NCBI GenBank assembly: GCA_030686995.1 | Contig: CM060685.1 | Coordinates: 24,288,065-24,352,064 of the forward strand | Origin: Artemisia argyi | Lineage: Eukaryota; Streptophyta; Magnoliopsida; Asterales; Asteraceae | Reading direction: 5' to 3' | Length of the DNA stretch: 64,000 nt | Shown here: in pieces, positions 46,236 through 57,440 of the stretch | Numbering within the stretch: the first letter of the stretch is position 1 | Layout: each line of letters opens with the position of its first letter | Position numbers and translations under genes: made by a program | Notes under the pieces: generated by a model | What the model was told of the DNA's origin: nothing | The model's database searches: none | The model's input: the letters and a program-made list of their open reading frames with translations, nothing else

Positions 46236-48193
46236 TGTAACACCCAACCCGAAAAGGCTAAAGTGTAACATTTTGGAGTCAAATCAGAACACAAGTAAAC
46301 GGAAATTCATTACTAATACAGAGGTTACGAAACAATACTAAGAAACAAATAAGGAACTAATACTAAACATTACAACTTCCAAACAAATTACGAACTAGGA
46401 ACCAAAAGTCTATCTCTAATCCATGGGGAGATATCAACCGTGTAGTCCACTAAGAGCTCCTAACTACTCTTCACCCAAACCCAGCTTCCTCCTAAAAACC
46501 TGCCGCAGGAAAAGAAATGCGGCTGAGCTTAAAAAGCCCAGTGAACAGATATAAACAAAAGAAAGCTATATAGCACAAGAGACGAAAGGGAATGCAAGAT
46601 GAATCTAAGCAAACCTGTTGAGATACAGATCAAAGAATATGTAACATATAGTAGAGTCAACAGAATAAGATCAAAGGAAATATGAATAAGGAATATCAAA
46701 CGAATCAAAGGACAATGGAACAAATCATAAGTATAAGCAATTGAAACAAGACAAGCATAAGTTAATCACAAATATAAAGACAAGATAAGGATCATATAAA
46801 AGTAGAACTAACAGAAATGCCCAACAATAATATATCAAATTATACATAGAGTAGCTAGCTCGATGTACCAAATGTGAAATGGAGTGTATCGCACACACAT
46901 ACCCATTCACCAAATTCAAAACGAAACAAAGTACCTAGGATGCATCCATACGCTCCCTGCAAAAATCAAATATACATATACCAAGCTCTAGGCTAAGCAT
47001 ACATACAATAATAATAATGGTCATGGTGCTATAGCATAATAGGGAACGCTGTGGACAAAAACCCACCTCCACAGATAGTGTCAATACCACTGGTGCATCA
47101 GTGGCAAGGCCATGGACTCCCTATGACTGGCTACAATTTAATCAAATAATAGGCAAGAAATAGGGAATAGGAATGCTATAAGAATAAGGACTATAGCATG
47201 CAACAAATATCAAGCAAATCATAACAGAAATGGATCGATCAAATATGGATCATACAAGGGATCATATCAATGGTTCAATTTAAAGGTCCAAATCAAAGAT
47301 TCATATCATGAGGTTCAAATCAAAGGTTCATAATAGCAAAAGGGTTCATAGCAAATGTTCAAAATTTGAAGTTAAATAATCAAAAGATGTTAAAGAAAGT
47401 CACGAGAAATCTTAGAGAATAAAATAGATTAAGGACTTTAGAAAATTATTTAAAACCTTTTTATCGTAAAAGTATTCCTCTAAAAACACATTTAATAAAA
47501 GTCATAAAACCTTCATATAAAACTGGCATCGTATCGTAATCACATAAATCATCTCAAAAATAGTTTTTCTCAAAAGTCACCAGGTTATATATATTTTTTA
47601 AAAGGTTCTTCATACAAAATTATACTATCAAATGAACCAAGGATATCAGGCATATAAAGATCAAAAATCTTAATAGTGGCAATGGAACGGATCATGAGTC
47701 ATAAGAAACCTTACTGAAAGGTTAGAATATCTGTACCTTAGGCCGCAAGTGCAAACACATCATAAGGACTGGGAGTTACTCCTTCAGCGAATCTACACGA
47801 ATTAATGATCGGTTTATTATTAATAACTTATTTTAAATCGGATTACTCGTTTTAGTTGGCTTTCCATTTTTAGTAACTTCCTGTTTTAGTAAGTTTCCAT
47901 ATTTAATATGATTTTCCATTATTGATAATAATTAACACTTAATTAAGTTAAATATTCAAATTAATCATTATTATAGATTAAGGCTCAATTTATAATAGTT
48001 CGGGGTTAAAAGTGTCAATTTTGCAAAGTTTAAGGTTTATCATGCGAATACTCAAAGTTTAAGCTAATAGTGTAAAATTTGGATTTTAGGATCTATATTA
48101 CCATGCTAGTCACAAATATCACGTTTACATTCTTAACGAACCCGAAAACGTAACGCATTCAAACTACGAAACCGTAATCGAGACCAAAATAAA
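46236..48193 (-). repeat. Element D right (5') LTR, fragment 1
   Basis: Begins TGTAACACCC and is colinear with 39237-41185. Interrupted by element E after ATAAA (48189-48193). Confidence 0.9.
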
Positions 48194-48499
48194 TGTAGGA
48201 CCGAAAAGTAATGATTTTTATGTGATTCGGGAGGTCTTGGTTGATGATTAAAGATAAACTCCATGTTTAGTTTAGAGAGATATAGTAGAGAGAGGGTGAA
48301 GAAAAAGGATATGATTAATAACAAATGAAAGATACACAATTTCTCACACCCCTCATGGAGAGTCATGAGGGGTATTTATAGGCTCATCCTATTACAAGTT
48401 TGCCTTTTGTACAATAGTAGTCCCTAAAGGCACAACTAACTACGTATCTAGTCCAATTCACGTATGTGACGTTATCTTTATAAAAGTGCAAGGCTAACA
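48194..48499 (-). repeat. Element E 3' LTR (306 bp)
   Basis: TGTAGGACCG...GGCTAACA. It differs from 51344-51649 at about five sites by eye, which makes E clearly older than S. It includes an inverted pair CCCCTCATG/CATGAGGGG near 48350-48375. Confidence 0.9.
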
Positions 48500-49336
48500 A
48501 TCTCCCTCCAAGATATCGTCACACGTGAATGGTTACAATGAGACCTATAAATACATTAACAATGTAAAATTACAACAATAGTAAACTATGTTGACGTTGT
48601 TGAAGCGCAGAGTTTCTGTAGTCTAGATATTGAGGCAGACTTGAAGTTCTCTCTTCCGACGATCTCGGCGTATGATCTTTGACACTGACGGCAAAGGTCT
48701 TTGTAGCTCTGAACTTCAACTGTAATGGTCTAGTTAGGTTATTACTCCCTCCTAACTAGTGAGCCTTTATTTCTTTTTCCTGCTCCCTCCTGAACCAACA
48801 ACTCTCTTTTCATCACGCAGCGGATAAAGTAGATTCATAAGTGTAGGCACATGGTTGTCGTTCAGGGAGCATCATGACAATATAACTCACATAACATTGC
48901 ACAGAAGGTTGGTAATACGCTCCGATGTACACATCATTAGTACTTCTTTGGTTTTAGTGTAAGCACAATTCCCTCGAACAATCCAACGTACTAGAGATGA
49001 AACACTACTTCTTCTGGCATGTTCTTCTCCCTCCTGATGGTTGCGATTTATCGATATCATCATACTATTTTGTGTACATGCCATAATTACCCGTACTTTA
49101 CACTTCTGATGCAATATAGGTAGACCGTGTAAGCATAATTTGTGAGTATATGTCGCAAAAATATACTCTCAATACTTTTCTCTCAAATCAACCTGTAATC
49201 AAACCTCCTTTGAATTCCCCGGCTAATAGTAATGACCACATATGGAGACAGCCCGATATGACCAGCTTGAAAACGAAGTAAACATCGCATCTTGTGACTT
49301 AATGCTTGTACGATAGATGTGACTTAATACCTATAC

Positions 49337-49486
49337 TGAGCACTACAAAGTAACTCCTTTAAGTATGAGGTTGCACGAAATATTCGCCTCTTGAACAATC
49401 CACTACTTCGTGTGACACTGAGTACTACAATGTAACTCCTTTAAGTGATAGTTATACTGTGAGCACTACAACGTAACTCCTTACAT
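49337..49486. repeat. Three spaced 28-bp repeats in E
   Basis: Copies at 49337-49364, 49419-49446 and 49460-49486 share TGAG(C/T)ACTACAA and GTAACTCCTT. They are separated by unrelated spacers. Function unknown. Confidence 0.75.
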
Positions 49487-50763
49487 CAGTAATAACTAGA
49501 TTGTCAAGACTGAATTTTTTAATTTGCGCAGACAAGTTATCTTCAAAAGTCGTGCATCCAACCACCCCTAGACTTTGAGATAAATAAGTACACGTTTTGA
49601 GATGCCACTTCAAGATCAAATCGATAATACCATACAAAAACCCCGTAGTCATTTTTGTTTGAACATACCAATTCTAGCCGTGAATAGTGTATCCCCGTGA
49701 AAATTTTGTAATCCAAAATACCACATTTTATATCACCAATTATCAACATGTATTGGAAAATATTGATAATGAGTGTATCAAACGGTTTGGTCCAAAATGA
49801 AATAACCAAAACGACTTGGTCCAAACTTGAGTAGTCCAGTCCAATATTAGTGACAAATTATTGAGCCCAGATAATTCAATTCACATCAGCCCAATTTATA
49901 AGCCCGTTCCAATCAAGTTTTATAGATATCTAAAGCAATCCACATGGTTATATGTACTAGTAAAACTTCACAGGCATACCATTTTAACCTAAACATAAAA
50001 ACACTCCTCAAAGTATCCGCCCCTCATCTCTCTCAAACCTCTCACCAAACTCAATCCATTCCAAATCAAGATTAAATCTGATTGAATGTCATCAATTCAA
50101 ACCGATCAAAGTCTCATTCTTCCTCATTGATCCATATATCCATCTTTTCACAACAACTAATAGCCCTTCAATTGTATTTTAATTTCTCCCATGAGTAAAG
50201 AAATAAACATCGTACTGATGTACACTAGTTGCTGTAAAGACAGAGCCACACGCGATGTTTGTCTACTTCAAGGTCTCTAAACGAGGTCTCTGGTAATGTT
50301 TTGTTGTCGTGTATGTTTCTGTCATCGAGCCAAAGTGAGGATGAAACAATCTTGTTATTGTTCTCACGTTAAGATGTCTAGTATATTTATTTAAGAAGAG
50401 TATCTTCACACGGATCTATGATGAAATTGGTTCAACCAAAGAAAAATCTTATAAAAGATTGAAAAGGAATTGAACCGTTTTGAGATCTTGATATTCTTCT
50501 TGCTTGGTTTGTGAATCGGAGATGGATGAGATGGTAGAAGTTGGTGTTGATTGATATGGGTTTATGATTTTTCGAGGCTGTAATGTCCATTTTCTTTCAT
50601 GTTCTTTTTTTTTTCTTTGAGATTCGTGGACTGATGTTAATGTAAATAAAGCTGAGGTCTTGAGATGGTAATTGGTTAGTGGTCGTTGGTCATCTGCTTC
50701 ATCTCTATTCTTTTTTCTTTTCGATATGGCAAGTTTACGCATAATATTTTTCTTTCGACCCTT

Positions 50764-50968
50764 TTACGCATAAAGTTACGCGTAGACCTGTAGAAATGTT
50801 ACTCGTAGAAATCTTACGCGTAGGAATCTTACGCGTAGAAAACTATATCTTTGCGTAAAACCCATCTTTTGCATAAGAATTACGCGTAAGATGAGGGTTT
50901 TTTTGCCAAAGTTGCACCTTACGCATAACTTATCCAAGTTATGCGTAGAAAAACTGAAGATACGCGTA
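50764..50968. repeat. Cluster of palindromic TACGCGTA sites in E leader
   Basis: Exact TACGCGTA octamers start at 50777, 50815, 50830, 50881 and 50961, with variants (TACGCATA, TTGCGTAA, TATGCGTA) between them, all within about 205 bp. The cluster lies 375-580 bp inside the 5' LTR, in the leader. It is CpG-rich against an AT-rich background. Confidence 0.8.
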
Positions 50969-51343
50969 GGAACAGGGTTTTGACCCTTTGACCACTTTCC
51001 GATGACCTTTTCCGTTCAGATTCAGGCCAAAAAAAATTCCGACTGCCTTTTCTGACCATGTATAAGCCATTATATTCACGGTATGGTGCAAAAGTCACAA
51101 CTGATATAAAATATCAGATCTATTATTTTGACGTAAAGGACAAAATAAACAGATATTGAAAACTGTGACAATAAAGCTCTTGACTTTTACCATTTGATAC
51201 AATAAAAACCTTGTATAAACTGTTACCACTTTGAATGATAGAAAAAAATTCCAGTGTACAAAAAAAAGTGTAAAAACAGCATAAAACAAAGGTTCGAACC
51301 ACAAAAAAATCAACAAAACAAACACCGTGGCTCTGATGCCAAT

Positions 51344-51649
51344 TGTAGGACCGAAAAGTAATGATTTTTATGTGATTCGGGAGGTCTTGGTTGATGATTA
51401 AAGATAAACTCCATGTTTAGTTTAGAGAGATAAAGTAGAGAGAGGGTGAAGAAAAAGGATATGATTAATAACAAATGAAAGATACACAATTTCTCACACC
51501 CCTCATGGAGAGTCATGAGGGGTATTTATAGGCTCATCCTATTACAAGTTTGCCTTTTGTAGAATAGTACTCCCTAAAGGCACAACTAACTACGTATCTA
51601 GTCCAATTCACGTATGTGACGTTATCTTTATAAAAGTGCGAGGCTAACA
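51344..51649 (-). repeat. Element E 5' LTR (306 bp)
   Basis: Partner of 48194-48499. The adjoining PBS at 51329-51341 makes this the 5' LTR. Confidence 0.9.
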
Positions 51650-53039
51650 ATAAACAAAACCCAAATCTCGGTATCACTAATCACATCAAAACATATAAAC
51701 AATCACACACTCGACACACACATCACACAACCCCATGTCTAACGAGACCAAGCATGGAACAAACCAAACTTAACAACATATGATTTCATTGGTATAGTTT
51801 ATATTACGTATGTACACATGTTACTTATTTGCATGAGATAACAAGACTTAACTCACATGCACCCACGTTATTCACACGACACCATTTAGTTTCATAGTCA
51901 TTTAAATAATCCTGGTTCCATGCAACATATATTTCATACGTTTCTTATTTATAGTTTATATGACCATGCACATTCAAAACCACAGCTAGCTCTTTTACCC
52001 ATTTAAACTCACGCACACAAAACCCAACCACAAGCCTAAAGAGCCCCACATGAAAATAAGAAAACTAAAACCAACCTAATGCCTATCCTTTACTTCATTC
52101 AGATTATCACAGACATGCATGCAACTCTTGTTAATATACACAACCTCCACGTTAACATGCAAGCACCCTTTTATTCTTTTATCAGTTCGAATATAAAACC
52201 AAACATGCGTGCCTTCTTCTTTCTCATTTAGTTCGAAAAGGATTATAGTAAATCAGTTTTGGGTCGAATGAAAAGATAGACCATTTTATGTCGATAAAGA
52301 GATCAAAATGAGTGTTATAAAGACCAGATTAATAATGTATATCACAGCTGATTCGAAAGCAAAATACAAGCAAAAATCAACGTGCATAGTATCTCGTTTT
52401 CCTGATTTCATGTGACAATATAAGCATTCATTCTTATTCTCACCTTGTTAACGAGACAAACGAGTCATCGCGAGACCAGATTTAAACTACGACTCCTCGC
52501 GAGACCAACTCAAGTATTAACGAGACATAATTATATTAGTTTAGGTTTTCATTCCATGATTTTATGTGATCAATCTTGTGATTTCAAGCGACATATATGT
52601 CCATCCGTATAACCATATTAACGAGCATATCAGTTTAGGCTTTCATATCTTTTACGTATACATATCTTATGAATCAAATCAAGAAAACACGAAGGCGATG
52701 ATAGGGTACCTCATGATGAATCAAATGAACAAAATATGAACAAAGGGATCAACACTTAAACCCTTCGAACCAACATCAGAAACAAAACCCTTCTCGAACC
52801 CCAGGATCACACCAAGTTAGCCCGTTCACTCTCGCGATCCCACCAAGTGTAAAAATATCCGCGAGAACACACCACGATCAGGCCTCCAACACAAGTCACA
52901 AACAACCTCCTTGTAACACTTGATTCGAAGAGAAAGAAGAGGAGGAAAAGTACCAGCTGCCAGTTTGTGTTTGTGATTTTAGGTTTAGGGTCGAATTTTG
53001 CATAGAATAGTTATAGAATAGAATATTGAGTTGGGATGA
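51650..53039 (-). repeat. Element D right LTR, fragment 2
   Basis: Resumes with the duplicated ATAAA, colinear with 41181-42560. It stops at the F insertion; the last bases before F are TTGGGATGA, where the intact LTR has TTGGGGTAGA. Confidence 0.88.
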
Positions 53040-55612
53040 TGTAATAACCGTGGTTTTAGTAGGTCATTTTTGACTGATAGTCTTGACTCTGTTGATGTTT
53101 GTTTTGGTGTGTCCTAGGTGTTTGAGGTGATATAAGTGTGATATAGGTGAGTTTTAGCACTAAATCCCTTTGCGTAAATGGTTTTATTGTGATTTAGAAA
53201 GTTTGGAATTTGGGAAAGTTCATTTTGATCACCTTTGTGGTATAGAAATGACTTGTGTAGTTTTGGTGTTTTTGTGTTTTGCGTAACGAGGCTTCGTTCA
53301 AGTAATTGAGCGTTAGTAAGTTACGTGGGATTTGTTTTTATGAGTTATATTTCAAAAAGAGTGTGAAATTATATTTTTGGAAACTTTGTTTTGAAAATGA
53401 TTATTTTCCGGTTTGTCGTAAAATTAAGGTTTATCGCGAAAGACGTTAGGTTTTGTGTTGGGAGTTTATAAAATATGAAAAGTATGAGGTTTTGAGTGTA
53501 ATAAATAAATTTAATAAAAAAAAATATAATAATATATATGTATGTATAGAAATCGGCTAGGGAGGGGTTTTGAGAGAAAGAGGAAACTCAATTTCATTCC
53601 AAATACAATTCCTAGCAATAAGGAATCCTAGTCCAACCCAAATAAGCCCAACCCTTACCCATATAAACATAACAAACGACCCATAACCCCTTTTTCCTGC
53701 AATTTAGAGTCGACACAAGGAGGAAACAAGAAGAAAAAAAATTAGGGTTTCATAGTTTGCAAGCAATAATCAAGAATCAAGGTAAAATCCTTAACCCTTA
53801 TGTGTAATTAATTAGTTATTGATCTAATTCATGTAATATAAAGTATGATGGATTAGGGTTTGTGTTAACTTCTGTAAATTAATGATATTAAACATTTTGG
53901 GATCAATTAATGTTAATAGTATGACGATTGGTTAAGAGAATTGAGCGTAAAACATGCTAGTTGTTGAGTTAGGGTTTGGACAGATTTGTAAGGCTGTAAA
54001 GATGTGAGTGTAAATAACAGATGGTGATGAGTTAAGTAACTAATTTTAGGTCTAAATTGAAGTATAATGAAAGAGCTTTCCAAAAAGTCCAGCCACGATT
54101 GATTTCAAGGTCGGGAAGTTGGTCTTTCGATTTTTCTTTGTTAAGGTGTCAAAGCTGTCAAACAGGGACAGATTTTTGGTAAACGTTTGAGGGTGTCATG
54201 TGGTTGTAAAAGTGGTATTTTGACTAAGCGTTCTGGAATAGTTAAGTATTAGGTTATATTAGACTACCACGAAAAGGATTCGCAATAAAAACTTGTGGAA
54301 GTATTTATTTAAAATCAAAACTTTTTGGTGTGCGTTCAGATCCGAATTTGAGTAGTTGACAAGTTTGAATTTCTTATGAGTACTTGTGTGTGTTATTGGT
54401 CCATGGCCTTCTGGGATTAGCTTCTATGCTTATGAGAGACCATGGTAAATTTTTGGTGTGAGTTTTTGAGCTTTATTTGTCGTGAATTCATGTGAGTGAA
54501 TGTACTCAAAAATTCTGCGTTTTTGAGTTTTAGAGTGCAAGGGATTTAGTGAGTATTAAGTTATGGTAGTGGTTAGTGTGGTGTCTAGGAGATCCATGGT
54601 GGGTCATATGAGTCTTAGACATCCATCATATGTGTATTACATGGGTTGTAGCTTTTAGCTTGACCTTGTGTAATGTGGATTATTTTTGTGTGCTATAGAT
54701 TGTGAGTTGTTTTTGTGGAAGCTGCGAAGTTTAAGGTGAGTTCATAGTCCCATATTTTTACTTTGTTAAACTTGGGATGGGAATGATGCTTGTCTTAAAT
54801 ATTTGAGTTACTGTGATTATGTGTGTGTCAAAAGAGCTTGGACTTATAATGTTATCGTATGCATGCTATGTGTGATTATTTGCTTGTGTGAATATCGTGT
54901 GATGAAAACTGTGTGAGAATCGAGGGTAGAATTGTACCTGAGATGTAAAGGGTAGAACTGTACCCAATTTGTGAAAATCGAGGGTAGAACTGTACCCGAG
55001 ATGAGGGTAGAACTGTACCCAATTGGTGGAATTTGTGTGGGATTCAATTGGGAGGATGTTTATCCTGTTGCTCGCGCATGCGACCTAATTGATGTTAATG
55101 GGGTCGGGGGACACGAGTCGTCCTGTTGTAATTATTTTGGGGTCGGAGGACACGAGTCGTCCTATTGGTTGCCTTATGAGTGCTATTGCCTTTGTGTGTA
55201 ATTAATGACTTATAAATGCATGTAGCTATATGATAACTATAATTTATTTGTCTAGCTATATTTTTGTAATCACAGTGAACTGGTTGCCTTGAAAGTGTAT
55301 GTGTGTCTTAAACATATGAATCTCACCAACATTATGTTGACGTTTTAAGCATCATTTTCAGGTGAGCTTTCTAAGGATAAGATAGAAGGATGTGGATAGA
55401 CGAGACCTTAGTTGCATTGGAAGTGGTTTATCATCTATGTTTTGATTTATGTTTTGTTTTGGTTATTTTATTTTGGGGTATTGTTACAACACTTTGTGTT
55501 TGTACATTGCTCTATTTTTATTGCATGTAGTTATTCTCTATATAGACACCATGTGTTGTGATGATATCCATGAAGTTACACCCTCGCGTTTCCACCGTGG
55601 CGGGGTGTGACA
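53040..55612 (+). mobile_element. Element F: apparent solo LTR (2573 bp)
   Basis: Begins TGTAATAACCG and ends GGGGTGTGACA (TGT...ACA), replacing nothing in D's LTR. No internal domain, PBS or second LTR is present, so it is best read as a solo LTR of a gypsy element with long LTRs. A plus-strand TATA candidate (CATATAAACA near 53660) and the GGTGTGACA end suggest plus orientation. Flanks GGGATGA and GGGTAGA are similar but not a clean 5-bp duplication. No coding region supported. Confidence 0.7.
54924..55020. repeat. Four GGGTAGAACTGTACCC hairpin repeats in F
   Basis: Copies at 54924, 54950, 54982 and 55005; the first is slightly diverged (AATTGTACC). Each folds as GGGTA/TACCC. Two further direct repeats with GGACACGAGTCGTCC (55108 and 55147 regions) follow at once; they are also self-complementary. 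Confidence 0.85.
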
Positions 55613-55700
55613 GGGTAGAAGATATGGGGATGATTATGAGCCGTATTTTAGAAAAGAAAACGTGTAACTAATTTAGGAAATAGGGGAAATCAATATAGGA

Positions 55701-55746
<46 letters not shown>

Positions 55747-55967
55747 CCCACTTTTAATTAGGTGTACAAAATACATAGATGGCATGCTAGCCAAATTTCC
55801 TTGAAGTATTGTGACATATTGTGTATTTTAAATACTTTAGGTAAAGTTGTACTTGTATTTTTTTGTCATATGGTATAAGGTTTTAGATTATTCTTTATAA
55901 TTAGTCCAACACTTTAAAAAATTTCAAATTAGACCCAATTTACGATTTCAGATTTTAGGGTTTTACA
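55613..55967 (-). repeat. Element D right LTR, fragment 3
   Basis: Colinear with 42563-42893 and ends GGGTTTTACA. A pure T run of about 42 bases (55703-55744) replaces the mixed TTGTATTTTTTTGTG tract of the left LTR. Confidence 0.88.
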
Positions 55968-55972
55968 GGTCC

Positions 55973-56044
55973 CATCGGAGGGATCACATTGTGTTGAGGA
56001 CCACCCATCAGCGAGGGTCCATTGTGTTGTTCGTTCTGGTTCAT
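55973..56044 (-). pseudogene. Element C gag N-terminus (beyond element D)
   Basis: Minus-strand frame from an ATG at 56044 (MNQNEQHNGPSLMGG) runs leftward into the GGTCC target site, in phase with the main gag part that resumes at 39231. The frame is also open upstream of this ATG to about 56140, so the true start could be earlier. The phase match across the 16.7-kb insertion supports D being inserted in gag. Confidence 0.8.
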
Positions 56045-56630
56045 TTCCTCGTCGTCAAGGAAATGAACCCGATGATTATGTCGTAAAACCCTCTCGGGGT
56101 TTGAGAACGGAGAAGAAAGACTCTCAGAAGTAGAACGGGTGTGGATACACCAAAAACAAATTCAAAAAGAGAAAGAAAAAGGAAAATCTTTTTGTATTTT
56201 TTATTTAATCAAATCTCAAAAACTTTTTATTTCTTTTGTTTTTCTTTTTATAAAACATTACGTTAATCATAATCGTTTCCTTCAAAACTACTCACGACGG
56301 AACGGGAAAGAAGAGTGTTTCTCTCTTCAGCTAGCAATTTAATGTCTTAGCTTCCGTATTTCCCGCTTATTCGGTTGTAGAATTGAGGTAATCCGATAAA
56401 CAATTAATTTCACGTTTTTCTTATGTTGTTAGGCTTATTTGGTTTACAACGCCCTCCCTTCCACGGGAGAGTCGAGGCTATAACTTTATTTTTTTATTTT
56501 TGTAAACACTTTAGGAAAAGTGTTTTTGATTTTTCAATTTTTATTTTTATAGAAAAATATATACAAGATAAAGGAAGGCTTATCAAAACACGATTTCTCA
56601 AAACGAATATTCAAAAACTCACTTCAACCC
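56045..56630 (-). other. Element C leader between PBS and gag
   Basis: About 590 bp of AT-rich leader with a short C/G hairpin near 56452-56470. Short plus-strand frames here span the leader and LTR and are not supported as genes. Confidence 0.6.
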
Positions 56631-56648
56631 TCCCCGGCAGCGGCGCCA
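56631..56648 (-). other. Primer binding site of element C (tRNA-Asp type)
   Basis: The minus strand reads TGGCGCCGCTGCCGGGGA, five bases from the LTR end. It has one mismatch to the complement of the plant tRNA-Asp 3' end (from memory). This is typical of Athila/Tat elements. Confidence 0.88.
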
Positions 56649-57412
56649 AAAATTGGTTGTTTCAAAAATTAATTATATTATATAAGTATAGTATCGAGGA
56701 GATCCGCAAGAAATACGTATCACCCGAGTCGTATCCGTACGAAGGTGTGAATGGAATCAAAGAAATTCGATTCGTGAAAACCGTGTTGTGAAAAGTGAAT
56801 AATGAAAATTGTGATCAAGTAATACAAATAATGACAAACAATCACGAATTACGCAAAATATACAAGCTATGTATGCACTAATGATTAAAATCTAAAAACG
56901 AAAAATCAATCGCGAATTTTAAAACGTATCGTACGAATTAAAACGTAACTTTTAACGAAAAATGATTCTACAAAGGTGAAACAATTTTCTAAAAATCTTA
57001 AACTAATAAAAAGAATTTCCAGAAAAAGAAAAATATTTTTTTGACTTTTTATTTATTTTCCATGAATTTATTTATGTTTTTGTATTTTTTTTAAATGAAT
57101 TAAAAATAAAGAAAAATGGAAAAATAAAAGTGAAAAATACAAATTTAATTTTGAAAAATCTAAAATATCATAAAAGAATTTCCTAAATTATTTTTGGATT
57201 TTTTATAACTTTTTCTAATTTTTTATTGATTTTTATTTATTTAAAAGCATTAAAAATTGAATTTAAACTAAGAAATATTAAGAAAAATAGTAAATCAACT
57301 CTGAAAAATCTAAAAAATTAACAAAAATTCTAAAATAATAAAATAAACTAGGAGAAAAAATTTGAAATCAAAATAAGCTGAAAAAGTGCTTATTCAAGGT
57401 AAAACTGCTTAT

Positions 57413-57440
57413 CACAAGTGCTTATAAATAAGCACTTGTG
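57413..57440. other. 28-bp palindrome in C LTR
   Basis: Arms CACAAGTGCTTAT and ATAAGCACTTGTG with a 2-base centre. Partial copies of the arm (AAGTGCTTATT, ACTGCTTATC) lie just to the left. Confidence 0.8.

Larger units (their letters stand above)
48194..51649 (-). mobile_element. Element E: small non-autonomous LTR retrotransposon (3456 bp)
   Basis: Two 306-bp LTRs (48194-48499 and 51344-51649; TGTAGGACCG...GGCTAACA) differ at a handful of positions. TSD is ATAAA (48189-48193, 51650-51654). PBS TGGCATCAGAGCC (51329-51341) is one change from the tRNA-Met type. The PPT at 48502-48509 is repeated at 48745, 48783 and 49027 (CTCCCTCC on plus). The interior has no coding region I recognise. Repeated PPTs and small LTRs suggest a non-autonomous copia (Sirevirus-like) derivative. 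Confidence 0.85.
39237..55967 (-). mobile_element. Element D: decayed chromovirus-like Ty3/gypsy element (carries E and F)
   Basis: TGTAACACCC...GGGTTTTACA LTRs with TSD GGTCC (39232-39236, 55968-55972), inserted in element C's gag. PBS of tRNA-Met type at 46219-46231; minus-strand orientation. The interior is only 3.3 kb, with relics of RT, RNase H and integrase and no recognisable gag, so a large part was deleted before or after insertion. Its right LTR was later hit by E and F. Confidence 0.88.

Noticed and set aside
50449..50742. 97-aa Lys/Thr-rich frame in element E
   Set aside because: No gag-like motif or zinc knuckle; alone in a non-coding element, it is not distinguishable from chance.
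56423..56791. 122-aa plus-strand frame over C leader, PBS and LTR
   Set aside because: It runs across the PBS and LTR boundary of a minus-strand element; no motif.
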